Assembly: GCA_002914805.1 (NCBI GenBank)
Contig: JXTB01000147.1
Span: forward strand, 443,086 to 507,085
Source of the DNA: Parasponia andersonii
Lineage: Eukaryota; Streptophyta; Magnoliopsida; Rosales; Cannabaceae
Reading direction: 5' to 3'
DNA length: 64,000 nucleotides
Shown piece after piece: positions 12,066 to 22,954 of the stretch; positions within the stretch are counted from its first letter, which is position 1, and every line of letters begins with the position of its first letter. A program made the position numbers and the translations under genes. Under the pieces are notes generated by a model. The model did no database searches, was not told the origin of the DNA, and was given only the letters and a program-made list of their open reading frames with translations.

Positions 12066-13090
12066 CAATTATATTTTTTTCCTTATCCTATCTGGATTGA
12101 TATGCCCTAACCTAAAGTACCAAAGCTATGAATCGTCGTCATGAGACTTTTTGCTTTTCAGCTTTGGGATGTTCTACTTTAAACATTTCGGTATTAAGCA
12201 ATGATTATTCGTCCGGCCTTAACATGTAAAGTCCATTCTCTATTTTTACAGAACAAATATTTAAACTATTTCTAGAAATAATAATCTCATTATTAAGAAA
12301 AAAAAAACACCAAACATTTAAAAAAAACACTAAATATTTATTCAAATAGTCTTGAAATAGAAATCAAATTCCTACGAAAATTGGGAATAAAATAAACATT
12401 GTTCAATAAAAAAAATTTATTCCTAAAATGAAGACGGACGACTCCTACTACTTTTGTCATAACTTTGGCTCTATTGCCTACTCTCATCGTGAATTCCCCG
12501 TCAGCAAACTCCTTTGAAGAATTAAGTATCTGAAAAAAAGAACAAATATGATTAGTGGCCCCTGAATTAATTATCCAGTGAGATATATCAAATAAATCTT
12601 CTTCCACTAAACAAGCTTCTGGAATAAGTAAATCATATTATTTTTCTTCTTCTCTTTTAATTCCGAGAGAAACTTTTTACAGTTTCTCTTCCAATGACCT
12701 TCAACTCCACAGTGAAAACATTTTCCCTTAGGTTTTTTGTCCTTGGTGTTTGTGTTGCCCTTCTTGCTCTTTTTAGGATTACATCCAGAGCCACCCTTAC
12801 TCTTCATCTTCTTGTTTTCATTAAAGGTAGAGAGATTTTCTTCTACAACATTTGCTTCAGTAATACTTACTGAGCAATCTTTACCTTTATCTTTCAATAT
12901 TGATTTGAAGGTTTACAGTTCGTTGAGCAGTTAAATCATCATATAATTCAAATTGTTCATAACAGAATTGCCCTTGAATTGAAGAAAATCAGGTGAGAGT
13001 GATTCAAAAATCATACTCACTTGGGTGTAGTCATCGATCATAGCCATGTGAACTTCAACCTCTCCATTATCTTACAAGCAGTCTCCATCC
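12066..13090 (-). pseudogene. copia gag C-terminus, zinc knuckle, protease and GAG-pre-integrase fragment
   Basis: On the minus strand from 13090: a gag segment with MIDDYTQVSMIFESLSPDF, then a Lys-rich region and the CCHC knuckle CFHCGVEGHWKRNC (about 12720-12680), then the protease INSGATNHICSFFQ (Asn-Ser-Gly where the family has Asp-Ser-Gly, so the catalytic Asp is lost) and FIPNFRRNLISISRLFE. It continues with CSVKIENGLYMLRPDE and LRLGHINPDRIRK-like residues to about 12070, where pol stops against LTR sequence. Several stops are present. Integrase, RT and RNase H are absent. Confidence 0.83.
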
Positions 13091-13095
13091 TTTCG
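13091..13095. repeat. TSD of the nested gypsy element, left copy (TTTCG)
   Basis: TTTCG at 13091-13095 is repeated at 20489-20493. Joining the two sides restores the copia gag order, so the duplication marks a real insertion. Confidence 0.9.
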
Positions 13096-13220
13096 TGTGG
13101 TGCCCAAGATTCTCATATGCATATTAAGCCAATAATAAACAGGTTCTAATTACATATTAGGCATCTAGAAGTCATTAATACTAGTTTCATAGTAACATAC
13201 TCATTCATTATGTTATGTGC

Positions 13221-14559
13221 ATTTACATACATATTATTACACTAATGATTGTCGAAGTATCCCAATGCAGTGTAAAGGTTCAATACCCTCAGAGAGATAG
13301 AGAGAGCTCGGTGTGCTAAAAGAACAAAGAATATAATTATGAAAGTAATACTATGTTTGCATTGTTTATTAGAGTGTAATTGACTAATTTGTATGCTTAA
13401 TGATTGGTTATGGAGCTAGGTTCCACCAAATTATAATAAGATTGGCCATATAGGATCATAAGTCAAAGTATGACTAGTTTTCACTTTCTAAGGTAGGATT
13501 CACCAATTTTGACTACACTTGGATGTATAGGAGTTACCACCAATGTGGTGACTATGATAAGGATATTTTAGAGCTGAACATATAGAAAGTAATGTGTAAA
13601 ACACTCAAAATACCCCTTAGAATTTAAGTTATACCTTTTCTTAGCCATTAAGTGTTGATTTTGGGTCAAATCTGGTTATTTGCTTTCCCTTTCTCTCCAG
13701 TCATGACTTAAAACTCACCAATGCTTTTTTTGACTTCTCTCAATTTCCCTCAAAAATTTCCAAGAGCTTTCAAGTGGTAGAACTCAAATTGGAGCCCTAG
13801 AAAGCAAGATACACCAAAACTAGTCAAGGTAATTCTATTAAGTTCTTCTTTCTAGATCTTGATCTTTAATTTCAATTCTCTACTTGTTCCCACTTAAATA
13901 ATGGTTCCTTCAGATCTTCTTGAGTCCCAAAATCTAATTTTAAGCATTGAGAATTAGTTTGGTGGAGGTAGAAAGCAAGAGCACCAACAAAAGCTCAAAC
14001 TAATCAAGGTAAGGTTTATGTGGGAGTTTGAATTTGTAATGAAATTTTTTTATTTCAGCTCTTAAATCAAAGCTATTATTTGTTGAATAATAGTCCTAGG
14101 AATCCTTATATATCACTGGAAACATAAAAATTTAGGTGGAGGATTAAAGTTAAACCTAAGGCTCCAAAGATTGCTATTTATGGATTTAAGTATTTTCATG
14201 TGTGGTAGATTAGGTTTTCCATATTTGTAATCTAATTTCTTAAATTTATAGTGTATATTTTATTGATTCTATTAGTTAGTACACTTATTCGATGGCTGGT
14301 TGTGATGGCACATAAGTGTAAAAGTTGTTTAAACTTTGTAAAAATTGAAAGGAATTCAAGTGCATATGGTTGTTCCAAATGATCCTCTTTGATGTGTATA
14401 TGTGGGAATTGGATTGTTAATTGTTATGGCAGGTTTAAAACCATAATTTTTATCATGTGAGAATATCCCTAAAATAGGGGAGGTACTGTCCAAATGTTTT
14501 TAAAATGAAATAGCACCATTTAGGAGCAAATAGACTTGTTTTTACAAAATTACATATCA
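13221..14559 (+). repeat. LTR segment present here but absent from the LTR at 508-1768
   Basis: The flanks ATTCATTATGTTATGTGC and CATTTTGGATCATTTT are adjacent in the other copy (about 613-648) but 1.34 kb apart here. No terminal inverted repeats, A-tail or target duplication were seen at the edges, which favours deletion from the other LTR over insertion here. The junctions share only a short C-A-T. Confidence 0.65.
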
Positions 14560-15337
14560 TTTTGGATCATTTTGTGTTAATGAACTAGCATTCATATTTT
14601 AAATACTTTTGAATAGTTTTTCAATGCTAGTTATTAACTTCCAAGTACCTTAAGTGATTTATAAGCTTCTGAGTCATTTTACGATCAAGTTTCCTAATTT
14701 GTTGAAAGTTATCATTTCGGTCTTGTTCAAGAATCTTAATACATTCTTTTTATAAAATGTGCATCTTGAATAATAGTAATTTATGATAGGTGATTAGCAC
14801 ACTAATCTCTAGAGGATATTGACTCTTTCTACTATCAATTCCTATTCAGGACACAAGGTAAGTAAAGACTTACAACTGCATCACAAGAACTACATGGAAG
14901 ATGTATTTATGTGAAAGTTACTTATTCCTGAAAGTTATGAAATAGTATGTGCATGGCATATTTTGCATGCAAGTGGAGACTTTTATTATAAGAGTATTTG
15001 AAAGTGAGTACCATTGTATTAATTTTATAAGATATGTTTTAATGGCAATTGTTAGTCTGTCAGAGCTGGATAGGTAAGTTTGTTGATGCAGACTCTCCCG
15101 TTGAAGCGGGATTTGCAGATCTTATAATGTGTCTCGTTGAAGCGGGACAATATTAGTGCGGTGTGGGATGCCACTTTGATAAGGGAAGGATTTTTCAAAA
15201 AAAAAATCTCACACGACGGTCGCACCTTATTTTCACTCTTAACCAGAGTTTCTGCCCAATGTTATCACGGCCTATCGACTTACAGGATAAGCAATGTGCT
15301 AAAGGGCCCAACTAAGAATAATTTTTAAGGAAAATGC

Positions 15338-16044
15338 ATGGATTCAAATGTTTAAGAAAGAAAAGGGTACAATGGGAACTTTATGAGATTTTAAAGCATT
15401 CATAAGCATGCATAGTTTTTACTTACTGGGCTTTAGCTTATTTTAGTCTTGTGATGCAGATGAGGAGACACATTTTGGTATTGACTAGCTGGATGCTTGG
15501 TTTGTCGTTTTTCGCTATGATCATTCAGATATAGACGAGTTTGACCTATGGGCAACATTTTTGTTTTGAGATATTTTGGTATAATGTAAATACTACTGCT
15601 GATGGCAAAATAGACTGGTGAAAACCTCTTTTGATTTTACATTTTGTAAAGACACGTTTAACAAGAAATGCCATGCAGTTGCATTTGTTTNATGGATTCA
15701 AATGTTTAAGAAAGAAAAGGGTACAATGGGAACTTTATGAGATTTTAAAGCATTCATAAGCATGCATAGTTTTTACTTACTGGGCTTTAGCTTATTTTAG
15801 TCTTGTGATGCAGATGAGGAGACACATTTTGGTATTGACTAGCTGGATGCTTGGTTTGTCGTTTTTCGCTATGATCATTTAGATATAGACGAGTTTGACC
15901 TATGGGCAACATTTTTGTTTTGAGATATTTTGGTATAATGTAAATACTACTGCTGATGGCAAAATAGACTGGTGAAAACCTCTTTTGATTTTACATTTTG
16001 TAAAGACACGTTTAACAAGAAATGCCATGCAGTTGCATTTGTTT
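15338..16044 (+). repeat. 353-bp tandem duplication separated by a single N
   Basis: 15338-15690 and 15692-16044 are identical except for about one base (CATTCAGATA versus CATTTAGATA), with N at 15691 exactly between them. The other LTR copies contain this segment once. A one-base N at a near-perfect duplication is best explained by two overlapping contigs joined without merging. Confidence 0.8.
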
Positions 16045-16158
16045 AAAGGTTTTAGAAAGTTCAAAATTGCCAACCTTCTTATCAAAAAAAAAGATATGGA
16101 AGAACAAACAATTTGACTGTATATGACAATATGGTTAAACTAAGGGGTGTCATAGTGT

Positions 16159-16170
16159 TGGTATCAGAGC
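16159..16170 (+). promoter_or_regulatory. Primer-binding site (initiator tRNA-Met)
   Basis: TGGTATCAGAGC, the standard plant initiator-Met PBS, lies five bases after the 5' LTR end and sets the orientation of the element. Confidence 0.93.
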
Positions 16171-16191
16171 GGAGGTTTAATCATTTCTAAA

Positions 16192-16811
16192 GACTGCCCA
16201 CATATGTATGATCATGTAACAAGAAGCTCAGTCAACCAATAAGTTTTAATTTTCTGTGTTAGCATTAAATTTGATGCCATATGTTATGTCTTTACTATTG
16301 GCTGTTATGCATAGATGTAAGTGAAATGGCAACTATATAGGGAGTCATGCCAAGGGCTAAGGGTCAAACTAGTGAGCAAAGGGATGATAGGACCAGCACT
16401 ACTGAAAATGAGATCAACAAGGATGTTGTTATAGGAAGGTTGACAGAGTTGGTCGAGACACAAGCAAGACAGTTAGAAAGGCTAATAGAAAGAGAGGAAA
16501 GGCTGCCCACATATGTATGATCATGTGACAAGAAGCTCAGTCAACTAGTAAGTTTTAATTTTCTGTGTTAGAATTAAATTTGATGCCATATATTATGTCT
16601 TTACTATTGGCTATTATGCATGGATGTAAGTGAAATGGCAACTATATAGGGAGTCATGCCAAGGGCTAAGGGTCAAACTAGTGAGCGAAGGGATGATAGG
16701 ACCAGTACTACTAAAAATGAGATCAACAAGGATGTTATTATAGGAAGGTTGACAGAGTTGGTTGAGACACAAGTAAGACAGTTAGAAAGGCTAATAGAAA
16801 GAGAGGAAAGG
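16192..16811 (+). repeat. 309-bp tandem duplication of the leader and gag start
   Basis: The block starting CTGCCCACATATGTATGATC occurs at 16194 and again at 16503. Each copy holds the leader and the gag start codon (ATG at 16347 and 16656) through LIEREER. The copies differ at several bases, so unlike the duplication at 15691 this one looks biological. The offset is a multiple of three, but the second leader contains stops, so a protein from the first ATG would be short. Confidence 0.8.
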
Positions 16812-17709
16812 TGTAAAGGTCAAGCACTACCATAGGCCATAGTTAGACAAGAAAATTATGAACCCACTTGTGAGAGGTTTAGAAAGAATATGCCTTCAGC
16901 TTTGAAGGGTGAAACTGATCCACTGCTGGCAGAAGAATGGGTTAGGAGTATTAAGGGTATTTTCGATTACATTAGAATCCCTGATGAGGAAAAAGTTTCA
17001 TGTGCCACTTTTATGTTCTAGATGGATGCTAGATACTAGTGGGATTCTATGAAGTCCATCACTAATACTACCAGGCTTACTTGGAGCAGTTTAAGGAAAT
17101 ATTCTACAAAAAATATTTTAGCAATGCACATAGGATGTTGAAGCTACTGAGTTTGTTAATCTGAAACAGGGAGGTATGTCTGTTAGTGACTACATAAATT
17201 AATTTGAAGAGTTATCTCGATTTGCTCCACACATGGTGAGTTCAAATGAGCTAAAAGTAAACCAGTTCCTCCAAGACCTCAAGGCAAAAATTTATAGGGA
17301 TGTTAAAATATCTACTCATAAAGATATACCATATGCTGAGGTTGCAGACAAAGCTTTTGAAGCTAAAGAAGCCGAACTATAAGTTATAAGAGCTCAAGAA
17401 ATTCGTAATAATATAAATATGGCAAGGAGAAATACAACTTTTGGAAGAAGATCTCAACTAGGGGCTACTGGAAATAAAAGAAAATGGCAACAGAATCAAG
17501 GAGAAATACAAGAGCCCCAAAAACGCAAAGTTATAGGCCAGCAGATATAATCAACTACGACCCAGAGGACCGTTTGCCCTAAATGCAGGAAGACTCATCA
17601 TGGAGAATGTCTATGGGGTTCTGGTGCTTGCTTCTTATGTGGAAAATCTGGACACTATGCAAAGAATTATCCGAATACTACAGATGACCAGAAGAAAGTC
17701 CCAGCTCGT
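16656..17709 (+). pseudogene. gypsy gag
   Basis: From MPRAKGQTSERRDDRTS the frame reads a coiled-coil-like stretch (LTELVETQVRQLERLIERE), then ENYEPTCERFRKNMPSALKG and ADEWVRSI-like residues (here AEEWVRSIKGIFDYI), and after a frameshift EFVNLKQGGMSVSDYIN and LSRFAPHMVSSNELKVNQFL. The zinc knuckle is CFLCGKSGHYAKNYP, with the final Cys of CCHC replaced by Tyr. Stops at P*A, MF*MD and ARY*WD fit CAG-to-TAG and TGG-to-TAG changes. The product would be the nucleocapsid-capsid protein. Confidence 0.85.
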
Positions 17710-20049
17710 GTGTATACAATAACCAAAGAAAATGCCGAGGCGAACCCATCTATTGTAGTAAGTGAGATTCTTATCTTTAGTATTCCTATTCACGCATTAA
17801 TAGATTCAGGGGCTACACATTCATTTGCATCACCTGCATTTGTGAGGAAATTGGACAAAATACCAGAGTACTTGAATTTCAAATATTGTGTAACCATTCC
17901 ATCAGGAGAAGTTTTATGTTCTGATCAAGTTCTCAAGGCATGTATAATCTAAAGAGCTAATAAAGACTTGAGTGTAGAATTGATAGTATTGGATATGCAA
18001 GATTTTGAAATTATCTTAGGTATGGATTGGTTATCAAAACACCATGCTACTATTGATTGCTATTTGAAGAGGGTAGTGTTTCAGCCACCAAGTACAGAGA
18101 AGTTCACTTTTGTTGGTACTAGTGGAAACTCGATGATTCCAATAATCTCCTCAATAAAAGCAAGGAAGTTACTAGAAAAGGGATGCATGGGTTACTTGGC
18201 CAACATAATGGATAGTAAAGAAGAGTTAAAAGTGAAGCCTGAAGAAGTGCCGGTAGTTAGTGAATTTCTAGATATATTTCCTGAAGATTTGTCTTAGTGA
18301 CCACCTGATAGAGAGATAGCGTTTGTTATTGACTTATTGCCTAGTACGGCTCCTATTTCGAAAGAACCTTAAAGAATGGCTCCGGCAGAGTTAAAGAAAC
18401 TAAAAGTACACTTACAAGAGTTATTAGACAAAGGTTTTATTCGCCCAAGCATTTCACCATGGGGTGCTCCGGTTTTGTTTGTAAAGAAGAAAGATGGGAC
18501 TATGAGGCTTTGCATTGATTATAGGGAGCTGAATAAGATCACAATCAAAAACAAGTATCCGCTTCCCAGGATTAATGATTTGTTTGATCAACTACAAGGA
18601 GCTTCTATGTTTTCAAAGATTGACTTAAGATCAGGTTACCACTAGTTGAAAATTAAGGAGGAAGACATTCCAAAAATAGCTTTCAGAACCAGATATGGAC
18701 ACTATGAGTTTTTAGTGATGCCCTTTGGATTAACTAATACCCCAGCTACTTTCATGGATATGATGAATCGAGTGTTTAAGGATTTCCCAGATAAATTCGT
18801 TATAGCTTTCATCGATGATATTTTGATTTACTCACGCTCAAGAGACGAGCATATGGAACATTTGAAGACCGTGTTGAGAATTCTTAGGGAAAAGTAGTTG
18901 TATGCTAAGTTTAAGAAGTGTGAATTCTGGTTAGAGAAAGTTATCTTTCTTGGTCATGTGATTTTTGAAAACGGTATTTCTGTGGATCCAACAAAAGTTA
19001 AAGCTGTGAATAATTAGTTGAGACCTATAAATATTTCTGAGATTCGTAGCTTCTTGGGGTTAGCTGGTTATTATAGACACTTTGGTGAAGGTTTCTCAAA
19101 GCTGGCTTTTCCATTGACTCATTTAACAAGAAAGAATGTGAAGTTTCACTGGAACGAAAATTGTGAAAGGAGTTTTGAGGAATTGAAGCATTATTTGATA
19201 ACAGCCCCTGTACTTTCAATACCATCCGGATCAGGAGGATTTTTTATTTATAGTGATGCCTCAAAAAATGGTCTAGGATGTCTTCTAATGCAAAATGGCA
19301 AAATCATTGCTTATGCCTCTAGACAATTGAAGGAATATGAAAAGAAGTATCCTACTCATGATTTAGAGTTTGCAGTAGTTGTCTTTGCACTGAAAATTTG
19401 GAAACACTATCTCTATGGGTAGAAGTGTGAGATCTACACAGATCACAAAAGTCTAAAGTACTTCTTTACCTAAAAAGAACTGAATATGAGACAAAAAAAG
19501 ATGGCTTGAACTGGTGAAAGATTATGACTGTGAGATTCACTATCATCCTAGAAAAGCTAATGTGGTTGCTGATACTCTAAGTAGGAAATCATTGGCTACT
19601 GTGACTGTTAAGCATGTTGATATGAAACATCTTTTAATAGATTTACATAAGTTAGAGTTAGAGATTGTGCCTACAGGTTTAACAGAAAGAGTGGCAGCTC
19701 TTACTCTTCAACCAACAATTTTAGAGAAAATGAAACAAGGCCAAAATACGAATCCCTATATGATGAATTTAAAGAATAAGATAGAATCCAGAAAGGAGAT
19801 GGCCTTCCAGATTTTTGGTGATGGTGTAATCAGATATGGAAATAGATTGTGTGTACCTGGTGGAATTGTTAGGAATGAGATATTGACGGAAGCTCATACC
19901 ACTCCCTACTCTGTGCATCCTGGTACTACAAAGATGTATAGAGACTTAAGAGTGTATTACTAGTGGCCTGGTATGAAGAAAGATATGGTTAAGTTTGTAG
20001 AACAGTGTCTCATGTGCCAACAAGTCAAAGCTGAACATCAAAGACCTAT
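17710..20049 (+). pseudogene. gypsy pol: protease, RT, RNase H, integrase N-terminus
   Basis: Protease: ALIDSGATHSFASPAF (D-S-G, about 17788-17835) and [66 protein letters not shown], and the intact catalytic box [20 protein letters not shown] (YXDD as FIDD). RNase [21 protein letters not shown] and IYTDHKSLKYFF. Integrase N-terminus: HPRKANVVADTLSRKS linker, then HPGTTKMYRDLR and CLMCQQVKAEHQRPIG, after which the sequence jumps into LTR DNA at about 20050. In-frame stops occur at 18295-18300, 18370, 18643, 18895, 19015, 19420, 19471 and 19961, and an extra A in an A-run near 19495 shifts the frame. Confidence 0.92.
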
Positions 20050-20488
20050 TGGGAACTTTATAAGATTTTAAAGCATTTATAAGCATGCATAGTTTTTACT
20101 TTCTGAGCTTTAGCTCATTTTAGTCTTGTGATGCAGATAAGGAAGCATATTTTGGTATTGATTAGCTGGTTGTCTGGTTTGTCTTTTGTCACCATGATCA
20201 TACAAATGTAGAGAGCTTGAACTGTGAGCGACATTTTTGTTTTGATATATTTTGGTGTAATGTAAATACTACTACTGATGGCAAAATAAACTGGTGAAAA
20301 CCTCTTTTGATTGTACATTTTGTAAAGAACTTTTAACAAGAAATGCCATGCAGTTACTTTTGTTTAAAGGTTTTAGAACGTTCAAAATTGTCCACCTTTT
20401 TATCAAAACAAAAGATATGGAAGAACAAAGAATAATACTTCATAGTTTGACTGTATATAATAATATGGTTAAACTAAGGGGTGTCACA
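20050..20488 (+). repeat. 3' LTR fragment of the nested gypsy element
   Basis: It starts mid-LTR (GGGAACTTTATAAGATTTTA, compare about 15373) directly after integrase codons and ends GGGGTGTCACA, followed by the TSD TTTCG. The first part of the LTR and about 2 kb of pol are gone in one deletion. Confidence 0.88.
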
Positions 20489-20753
20489 TTTCGTGCTTAG
20501 CTCTAAGCACATCTGTCATACCTGCTAATATGTAGCAACGAGCTTTATTATTGGCTTGAGTCCATTTTTCATAGGTTTCTCATGCAGTGCGAGTAACATT
20601 AGCAGCAGGTTGTGGAGGACATTTCTCCATAAGCATAAACTTGTAACATTTACTAACAAACATGATATTCATATTACTTTTCCACTTGATAAAATTATCT
20701 CTAGTTAATTTTTCATTTACGAGTAAAGCAATAATGAGATTCGAGGCTAACAT
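20489..20753 (-). pseudogene. copia gag N-terminus
   Basis: Minus-strand start at 20753: MLASNLIIALLVNEKLTRDN, then FIKWKSNMNIMFVS and CPPQPAANVTRTA, a stop, and WTQANNKARCYILAGMTDVL up to the gypsy insertion. This is the usual DUF4219/UBN2-type opening of plant copia gag. The ORF extension upstream to 20861 lacks family character, so I chose the internal Met. Confidence 0.83.
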
Positions 20754-22040
20754 ATTTACTGAAATTAAATAAATAAAATAACATTCAATATATTTGAAAA
20801 TAAATATCGTAAAGAATTCGAAATAGTAAACACGATGCTTGATGGAAGTAAGTAAACACATAAACTTAATTACTAATTATACGGTAATTCAATTTTCTCT
20901 AATTAGGTGTCGTCGTAGAATAGGTCACATAATTATTAATTGAATTGAGGCATTCTCAATTAATATATAAAACATCAAAATATCTCATATTTTCTTTTAT
21001 TTATTAACTACCATTTTATGGTCAAGATACTATTAACAGTTTAATTGTATCCTCATAACTATGACCCATTATTTTAGATTTTAGCAATTTAACTCAAAAT
21101 TGCTGCCATAGGGTAGGTCTATTTTGAAGTACATTATAAAATCCTATGTCTTGGAAAATAAGTCTTGCTATTAATTTAAATAGACATTCTCCGTAGGGAG
21201 GACAAAACCTAAGCATTTCTAGGTGCTAATTAAATTTCACGGTGCTTGATTAATAATGGAGATCGTGGAATATATTATTATATACCATTCTCCCACTCAT
21301 TATTTGAAAATCTTATGTATTTTTACTAATAAACATCTAAAATTTTATTTAACCTAGTTAATTATATCTAATATAATTTTCTAGGTTAAACTATTAGTCT
21401 AATCTTATTGGTCCTAAATAAATTACTAGATTTTCTAAAAACTCTAAATTTAATATTATAGGAATAATTTGGCTAATCTAATTCATCTAATTAATAAAGA
21501 TAGCCTAAATTAAATAAGTGCGATAATACGAAAATTTAATTATTAAACTTAAATCACATTATTCAATTTTTTTATTCCTATTTAATTATTTAATCTAATT
21601 AAATTGATCATATTCTAACTAAACTATTTTAGCATGAATATAATATGTGTGCATGACATTCATAAATGACTGTGTGTATGTATAATGAATGACATGTTAT
21701 AATGCATAGTCATGTTATACATTCATATATAATATAACAATAAAATAATAATGGTATTTGGCCGGGTCCCTTAAGAAATTACAACCCAATAAAATAATAA
21801 AATTATAAAGAATCAAAGGCACGCAGGCCTGAATGCTGTTCGTTGATCTTCTTGGGCCTCTTTTCTTCTCTTCTGATATTTTTACAAATCAAATTTATAA
21901 CAGGTAATATTTCTATAAATACATTTATGAAACTAACCTAGTCCGTATAATTATCTATATAATCATTTGGGCTTAGGCCTGGGTCTAGGCCATTTGTTAT
22001 ATTTTTTTTAATAAACCAAAACGAAAACTATATATATTAC
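20754..22040 (-). other. Untranslated leader of the copia element
   Basis: AT-rich sequence between the gag start and the N gap, where the 5' LTR should begin. No coding similarity was seen. The primer-binding site is not visible and probably lies in the first bases of the gap. Confidence 0.6.
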
Positions 22041-22954
22041 NNNNNNNNNNNNNNNNNNNNNNNNNNNNNNNNNNNNNNNNNNNNNNNNNNNNNNNNNNNN
22101 NNNNNNNNNNNNNNNNNNNNNNNNNNNNNNNNNNNNNNNNNNNNNNNNNNNNNNNNNNNNNNNNNNNNNNNNNNNNNNNNNNNNNNNNNNNNNNNNNNNN
22201 NNNNNNNNNNNNNNNNNNNNNNNNNNNNNNNNNNNNNNNNNNNNNNNNNNNNNNNNNNNNNNNNNNNNNNNNNNNNNNNNNNNNNNNNNNNNNNNNNNNN
22301 NNNNNNNNNNNNNNNNNNNNNNNNNNNNNNNNNNNNNNNNNNNNNNNNNNNNNNNNNNNNNNNNNNNNNNNNNNNNNNNNNNNNNNNNNNNNNNNNNNNN
22401 NNNNNNNNNNNNNNNNNNNNNNNNNNNNNNNNNNNNNNNNNNNNNNNNNNNNNNNNNNNNNNNNNNNNNNNNNNNNNNNNNNNNNNNNNNNNNNNNNNNN
22501 NNNNNNNNNNNNNNNNNNNNNNNNNNNNNNNNNNNNNNNNNNNNNNNNNNNNNNNNNNNNNNNNNNNNNNNNNNNNNNNNNNNNNNNNNNNNNNNNNNNN
22601 NNNNNNNNNNNNNNNNNNNNNNNNNNNNNNNNNNNNNNNNNNNNNNNNNNNNNNNNNNNNNNNNNNNNNNNNNNNNNNNNNNNNNNNNNNNNNNNNNNNN
22701 NNNNNNNNNNNNNNNNNNNNNNNNNNNNNNNNNNNNNNNNNNNNNNNNNNNNNNNNNNNNNNNNNNNNNNNNNNNNNNNNNNNNNNNNNNNNNNNNNNNN
22801 NNNNNNNNNNNNNNNNNNNNNNNNNNNNNNNNNNNNNNNNNNNNNNNNNNNNNNNNNNNNNNNNNNNNNNNNNNNNNNNNNNNNNNNNNNNNNNNNNNNN
22901 NNNNNNNNNNNNNNNNNNNNNNNNNNNNNNNNNNNNNNNNNNNNNNNNNNNNNN
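22041..22954. other. Assembly gap (914 N)
   Basis: Run of N. From the alignment of the two LTRs, the missing DNA should be about the last 890 bp of the copia 5' LTR plus its PBS. Confidence 0.95.

Larger units (their letters stand above)
13096..16154 (+). repeat. 5' LTR of the nested gypsy element (long form with duplication)
   Basis: Begins TGTGGTGCCC and ends GTGTCATA just before the PBS. At 3.06 kb it is much longer than the 1.26-kb relative at 508-1768 for three reasons: an extra segment of about 1.34 kb (13221-14559), about 120 bp at 15157-15278 that the relative replaces by a single N, and the near-perfect 353-bp tandem repeat at 15338-16044. Long LTRs are usual for Del/Tekay elements, so the additional 1.34 kb may be ancestral. 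Confidence 0.85.
13096..20488 (+). mobile_element. Tekay/Del-like Ty3/gypsy retrotransposon nested in copia gag
   Basis: Order on the plus strand: 5' LTR (13096-16154), initiator-Met primer-binding site, gag, protease, RT, RNase H, integrase N-terminus, a deletion, and the last 439 bp of the 3' LTR (20050-20488). It is flanked by TTTCG on both sides. Chromovirus relatives have a catalytic integrase core and chromodomain; here these, the polypurine tract and the first part of the 3' LTR are missing. Its LTR is the same family as 508-1768. Many stops and at least one frameshift make it inactive. Confidence 0.92.
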
